Of a stretch of 64,000 nucleotides of DNA, positions 60,830 through 64,000 are shown piece by piece. Location: positions 332,449 through 396,448 of the forward strand of contig NZ_BSOG01000003.1 of NCBI RefSeq assembly GCF_030160395.1. Reading direction: 5' to 3'. A program made the position numbers and the translations under genes. The stretch comes from Chitinimonas prasina (lineage in GTDB: Bacteria > Pseudomonadota > Gammaproteobacteria > Burkholderiales > Chitinimonadaceae). A model generated the notes under the pieces. That model had not been told where the DNA came from, ran no database searches, and was given only the letters and a program-made list of their open reading frames with translations. Each line of letters starts with the position of its first letter. Within the stretch, counting starts at the first letter, position 1.

Positions 60830-60925
60830 AGTACCCGTTGAGGGCGTCATCGGCGGCTGCGCTAGCAGATTGCCCGGGGGAGTGACACCGGGTGGCGGAT
60901 GGACGCCTCAGGATGCTTGGGCTGC

Positions 60926-61288
60926 TTATGACATGGCGGCGCCGACTGCCTGGCGAACGGGTATGCCCTCAGGGTTGAAGCCCTCAAGGCAGTGAACGTT
61001 GATGCCAAGATGGTCGGGGGTGACGCGCTTGCGGTGGAAGGGATAGATACCGCAGACCTTGCAGAAGAAGTGTCGTGCTGTCTTGGTGTGGAACTGATAC
61101 TCGGTGAGCGAGTCGTCGCCGGCAAGGAGTTTGAAGCTGCGCTCGTGCACCTTGACCATGAGTGCGTTCTTCTTCTTGCAAATGGAGCAGTCGCACATCG
61201 TCAGTTCAGGGAAGTCTGTCTCGACTTCGAATTGGACTGCGCCACAGTGGCATGCGCCACGGTAAGTTTGAAGCAGGTGGGATGGCAT
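60926..61288 (-). CDS. GFA (CENP-V/GFA) domain protein
   Basis: The 120-residue protein has the zinc-binding cysteine pattern of the GFA family: GACHCGAVQFEVE, CDCSICKKKNAL and FFCKVCGIYPFHRKR. Some members bind glutathione-formaldehyde adducts; most have unknown substrates. It lies convergent to bioH, 96 bases away, with no operon partner. Confidence 0.9.
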   Translation of the reverse strand: MPSHLLQTYRGACHCGAVQFEVETDFPELTMCDCSICKKKNALMVKVHERSFKLLAGDDSLTEYQFHTKTARHFFCKVCGIYPFHRKRVTPDHLGINVHCLEGFNPEGIPVRQAVGAAMS

Positions 61289-61407
61289 GTCTAGTGGGCT
61301 TTCTGAGCTGGAAATTGCTGCGGCAGGCTGCCGCGTCAGCCTTAGCGCTGCTGTTGTACGCTTGATGGCACGCGGGATGCTGCTTGGCTGACGCGGTCAG
61401 GGCATGC

Positions 61408-62397
61408 TCAGGCAGCTTCCTTTTTGACGCCACGGCCCATGAGGCCGGCAATGGCTTCTGCGGCGGGTAGGCCGTCGAACAGCATGCGGCAGACAGCCGC
61501 GGTAATTGGCATCTCGACCTGCTGGCGCAAGGCTTGCTGCTGCACCGCCTGGGCGGTATTGACGCCTTCGGCCACATGCCCCAGGTTCTGGATGATCTCG
61601 GCCAGTGGTTTGCCTTCGGCCAGCAACAGGCCCACTTTGCGGTTGCGCGATAGGTCGCCGGTACAGGTGAGTATCAAGTCGCCCAGGCCGGACAGGCCGG
61701 TAAAGGTTTCCGGACGGGCGCCCAGTGCCACGCCAAAGCGGGTGATTTCGGCCAGGCCGCGCGTCAGCAAGGCAGCCCGGGCGTTGTGGCCCAGCTTCAG
61801 GCCATCGCTGACCCCGGCTGCAATGGCCATAATGTTCTTGACCGCGCCGCCTATCTCGGCGCCGATGATATCGGTGCTGGAATAGATGCGCAGCTTGCTG
61901 GAATTGAGGGAGGCCGCCATGCTGCCGGCGAAGACTTCGTCCTCCGAGGCCAGGGTCAGCGCGGCGGGCAGGCCGGCGGCCACTTCCTGGGCGAAGCTCG
62001 GGCCGGTGAGTATGCCGCGCGGCACCGAGGGTGGCAGTTCGGCATCGGCGACTTCATGGGCCGGTTGCTGGGTGTCGGCCTCCAGACCTTTGCAGGCCCA
62101 TAGTACGGGCGCCTGGTTGCCCAGTGCCGTGAGGGCGCGCAGCGAGGGCCGCAGGCCGGCGGTCGGGGTGACGATCAAGACCAGCTCGGTGCCTGCCAGC
62201 GCACGCGGCAGGTCTGATTCCAGGGCCAGGCCGGCGGGGAAGCGTTGGCCGGGCAGGTAGCGGCTGTTCTCGCCGGCCTGCTGCATCTGTGCAATTTGCT
62301 CGGCATTGCGGGCCCATAGGGTGACCTGATGCCGCTCGGCAAAGCTCATGGCCAGCGCGGTACCCCAGGCACCAGCGCCCAATACGGTAAGTTTCAT
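61408..62397 (-). CDS. gpsA: Glycerol-3-phosphate dehydrogenase [NAD(P)+]
   Basis: GpsA makes sn-glycerol-3-phosphate from dihydroxyacetone phosphate for phospholipids. The 329-residue protein has the NAD-binding [35 protein letters not shown], the catalytic Lys in [18 protein letters not shown], and [20 protein letters not shown]. It overlaps the preceding SH3-protein gene by 4 bases and is the last gene of grxC-secB-SH3-gpsA. Confidence 0.97.
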   Translation of the reverse strand: MKLTVLGAGAWGTALAMSFAERHQVTLWARNAEQIAQMQQAGENSRYLPGQRFPAGLALESDLPRALAGTELVLIVTPTAGLRPSLRALTALGNQAPVLWACKGLEADTQQPAHEVADAELPPSVPRGILTGPSFAQEVAAGLPAALTLASEDEVFAGSMAASLNSSKLRIYSSTDIIGAEIGGAVKNIMAIAAGVSDGLKLGHNARAALLTRGLAEITRFGVALGARPETFTGLSGLGDLILTCTGDLSRNRKVGLLLAEGKPLAEIIQNLGHVAEGVNTAQAVQQQALRQQVEMPITAAVCRMLFDGLPAAEAIAGLMGRGVKKEAA

Positions 62398-62846
62398 AGG
62401 CCCCAGACCTCTTCTATACGGATATAGCCTTGCGCGCCGTCGCGATGCCTGACCTTGACCCAGCCCGTCTTGCCGGTCTCGAGCAGTTCGAAAATGACGC
62501 TCTTGTCGGCGACGAACAACAGGGGAGACTTGAGGTCGGCGGCACCATGTATCTCGGCCCGGTTTACCGCGATGACGACATTGCGCTTGGCGCTGAGCGT
62601 GGCTTTGGCCACCCAGGCCAGCGTACCCGACTGATCGCGCACCCTTAGCCAGTCCTTATTGTCGACCAGCACTTCCACCGGCAAGCCTTTGCTGGCGACG
62701 AACAGCTTCTTGGCCTGGAGCGAGGGGGCATCATAAAAAACCGCGCCGTGTTCCGCCACCGAGCGGAACTCCAGCGCGGTGGCGGAGAGGGCGGCCAGGC
62801 CAGCAAGGCTGGCTGCCAGATACTTACTGAACAGTTGCGGGCGCAT
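62394..62846 (-). CDS. Exported SH3-domain protein
   Basis: The 150-residue protein has a signal peptide ([20 protein letters not shown]) and two bacterial SH3-like repeats ([20 protein letters not shown] and [20 protein letters not shown]). Such proteins bind cell-wall peptides. The ATG at 62846 overlaps the end of secB by 23 bases, so expression is coupled. It precedes gpsA. Confidence 0.85.
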   Translation of the reverse strand: MRPQLFSKYLAASLAGLAALSATALEFRSVAEHGAVFYDAPSLQAKKLFVASKGLPVEVLVDNKDWLRVRDQSGTLAWVAKATLSAKRNVVIAVNRAEIHGAADLKSPLLFVADKSVIFELLETGKTGWVKVRHRDGAQGYIRIEEVWGL

Positions 62847-63285
62847 CTTGGCTGGCTGCCTGAGCTTGACGCTGGCTGTACAGCTGTTCGAAATTGATGG
62901 GTGCCAGGATGACGGGCGGGAAGCCGGCACGGTTGATCAGATCCGACACCACTTCGCGCACATACGGGAAAAGGATGTTAGGGCAGGCGATACCGAGGAT
63001 GGGCTCGAGATCTTCATTGGGGATGTTGCGCACCTGGAAGATACCGCCTTGGGCCACTTCGGCCAGGAATACCGTCTTCTCGCCCACGCGAGCCGTCACG
63101 GTGACGGTGAGCATGTTCTCGTAATAGCCTTCGTCGATAGCCTTGCTCTCGGTATGCAGCTGCATTTCGATTTCAGGCTGATTGGCTTCGAGGTAAATCT
63201 GCGGTGCGTGGGGGACTTCCAGCGACAGGTCTTTGACGAAGAGTTTTTCGATGGAGAAAACGGGTTGTGCTTGCTGATCGCTCAT
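62824..63285 (-). CDS. secB: Protein-export chaperone SecB
   Basis: The 153-residue tetrameric chaperone keeps preproteins unfolded and hands them to SecA. It has [60 protein letters not shown] and GGFPPV-like [17 protein letters not shown]. It is in grxC-secB-gpsA order, as in many proteobacteria. Confidence 0.97.
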   Translation of the reverse strand: MSDQQAQPVFSIEKLFVKDLSLEVPHAPQIYLEANQPEIEMQLHTESKAIDEGYYENMLTVTVTARVGEKTVFLAEVAQGGIFQVRNIPNEDLEPILGIACPNILFPYVREVVSDLINRAGFPPVILAPINFEQLYSQRQAQAASQDAPATVQ

Positions 63286-63367
63286 GGCGACTCCTGCTGA
63301 AAACGATTGAACTGTTGATAAGAAATGGCGGGCGAATCATCGCAGATTCAGACAGCATATGCCATGT

Positions 63368-63625
63368 TTAGCGACCAAGCAGGGTGTCGAGCTTGCCGGC
63401 GTGATCCAGTGCGGCTAAGTCGTCGTAGCCCCCTACGTGGAAGTCGTCGATATAGATCTGTGGCACGGTGCGGCGACCGGTGCGTAACATCATTTCATCG
63501 CGGCGGGCGGGATCGAGGTCCACACGTACCTTCTCGTCGATGGCAACGCCCTTGCTCTTGAGTAGCTGTTCGGCACGTATGCAATAGGGGCAGACGCCTG
63601 TGCTGTACATGGTGATGGTAGGCAT
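63368..63625 (-). CDS. grxC: Glutaredoxin 3
   Basis: The 85-residue protein reduces disulphides with glutathione. The redox site CPYC is at residues 12-15 (TMYSTGVCPYCIRAE), with the cis-proline TVPQIYIDD and GGYDDL glutathione loop. It begins the operon that continues into secB. Confidence 0.96.
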   Translation of the reverse strand: MPTITMYSTGVCPYCIRAEQLLKSKGVAIDEKVRVDLDPARRDEMMLRTGRRTVPQIYIDDFHVGGYDDLAALDHAGKLDTLLGR

Positions 63626-63774
63626 ACGTTTTCCTGACGGTATGTTCGGGTTGGCTGCGCAGTTGCAGCCTCTCTGCTGCTTAAGTTGTGGGCGGGGCTT
63701 GTGATTTTCAAGTGGCCCATGCTATTCGCGCGTTCACTAAGCTTATATAGTAAATTTCGATCACCACACCCCCG

Positions 63775-63798
63775 AACGCCCCGCTTGCGGGGCGTTTT
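63775..63798 (+). terminator. Orphan intrinsic terminator
   Basis: AACGCCCCGC-TT-GCGGGGCGTT is a perfect 10-bp stem followed by TT, then GCATGGTTTTTT. It faces the plus strand, yet no plus-strand gene lies upstream within 2 kb (the nearest on this strand ends at 60829). It may close a small transcript starting near the TATAGT at 63746. Confidence 0.65.
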
Positions 63799-63970
63799 GC
63801 ATGGTTTTTTGGGTTTTCTCGGTTTTTCTGCAGGGCGTGATGTTCCGCTGCGTACGAGTTAGCGCGGGTTTTGGCTGTGAAGCGATAAAAAGAGGGTGTT
63901 GCGGAGATATTACAGATCAGCGACTTAGGCGTGTTGGTGCGGAAAGTAGCGGAATTTTGCGGAGGAGGTG

Positions 63971-63999
63971 TTGACGTGTTCGGGGAGGGTGCGTATAGT
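63971..63999 (+). promoter_or_regulatory. Strong sigma70 promoter at the right edge
   Basis: TTGACG (63971-63976), exactly 17 bases, then TATAGT (63994-63999) is a near-consensus promoter pointing out of the window. A stable RNA operon or strongly expressed gene may begin just beyond 64000. From 63799 to 63970 I see no gene; GCGGA is repeated several times there. Confidence 0.7.
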
Positions 64000-64000
64000 T

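Noticed and set aside
1..64000. CRISPR arrays, tRNA and rRNA genes, prophage modules
   Set aside because: I looked for regularly spaced repeats, tRNA cloverleaf signatures such as GGTTCGANTCC, conserved rRNA segments and phage structural genes, and saw none. A covariance-model scan would be needed to exclude short RNAs.

Overview
The window is a GC-rich (about 60%) bacterial chromosome segment with dense, short-spaced operons. Gene content points to a Gram-negative betaproteobacterium, plausibly of the Neisseriales/Chitinimonas type. The indicators are an outer-membrane/LPS gene set, a pepP-ubiH-ubiI-dsbC block, grxC-secB-gpsA, mpl, bioF-bioH and a GntR/HutC-controlled histidine operon. The placement is inferred from gene content and order only. 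I see no rRNA, tRNA, CRISPR array or prophage.

Layout. 0.2-7.7 kb: histidine utilisation operon hutH-hutC-GNAT-hutU-hutI-(two-TM protein)-hutG, with a HutC-type operator before hutH. 7.8-12.1 kb: accessory genes (orphan small proteins, a tetR-SMR efflux pair divergent from an MBL-fold lipoprotein with twin TetR operators, and two AT-richer orphans). 12.1-18 kb: an ABC-F gene with a well-formed leader peptide, DUF1697, a cNMP-binding protein, mpl and a diguanylate cyclase. 18-19 kb: an eroded DUF2170/PspA/OB-fold membrane-stress cluster. 19.1-23.8 kb: two GT2 glycosyltransferases, an O-antigen ligase/polymerase and a GT9 heptosyltransferase-like gene. 23.8-25.2 kb: an intact IS3-family element inside a decayed S9 peptidase remnant. 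25.4-28.8 kb: ppc and an exported protein. 28.8-31.3 kb: a bufferin-type operon (bufA-bufB-bufC-doxX), encoding a small Cys-containing precursor modified by a DUF692 multinuclear-iron enzyme. 31.5-35.1 kb: ldhA, solute-binding protein, murB, P-loop kinase-like. 35.2-39.1 kb: dppBCDF peptide importer without a binding protein. 39.3-42.4 kb: branched-chain amino-acid-type binding protein, coaD, RlmK-like methyltransferase. 42.8-49.3 kb: pepP-nudK-ubiH-ubiI, dsbC, TonB-like and an amino-acid-binding protein with a wrecked tandem copy. 49.8-57.5 kb: aldo/keto reductase, M13 peptidase, ppa, copper-chaperone-like HMA protein, PatZ-like acyltransferase, MAPEG protein. 57.7-63.6 kb: rmlC, RDD protein, bioFH, GFA protein, and grxC-secB-SH3-gpsA. 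A strong sigma70 promoter sits at the very right edge.

The most interesting items are: (1) a dispersed family of TA-flanked, Correia-like palindromic elements with ends TAAGAGCCTGTT, two copies of which overlap stop codons of neighbouring genes; (2) the bufferin operon with a terminator between precursor and maturation genes; (3) a 28-codon leader ORF with a near-perfect Shine-Dalgarno ahead of an ABC-F ATPase gene, suggesting ribosome-mediated attenuation; and (4) several visible decay events (PspA cluster, S9 peptidase, duplicated binding protein).
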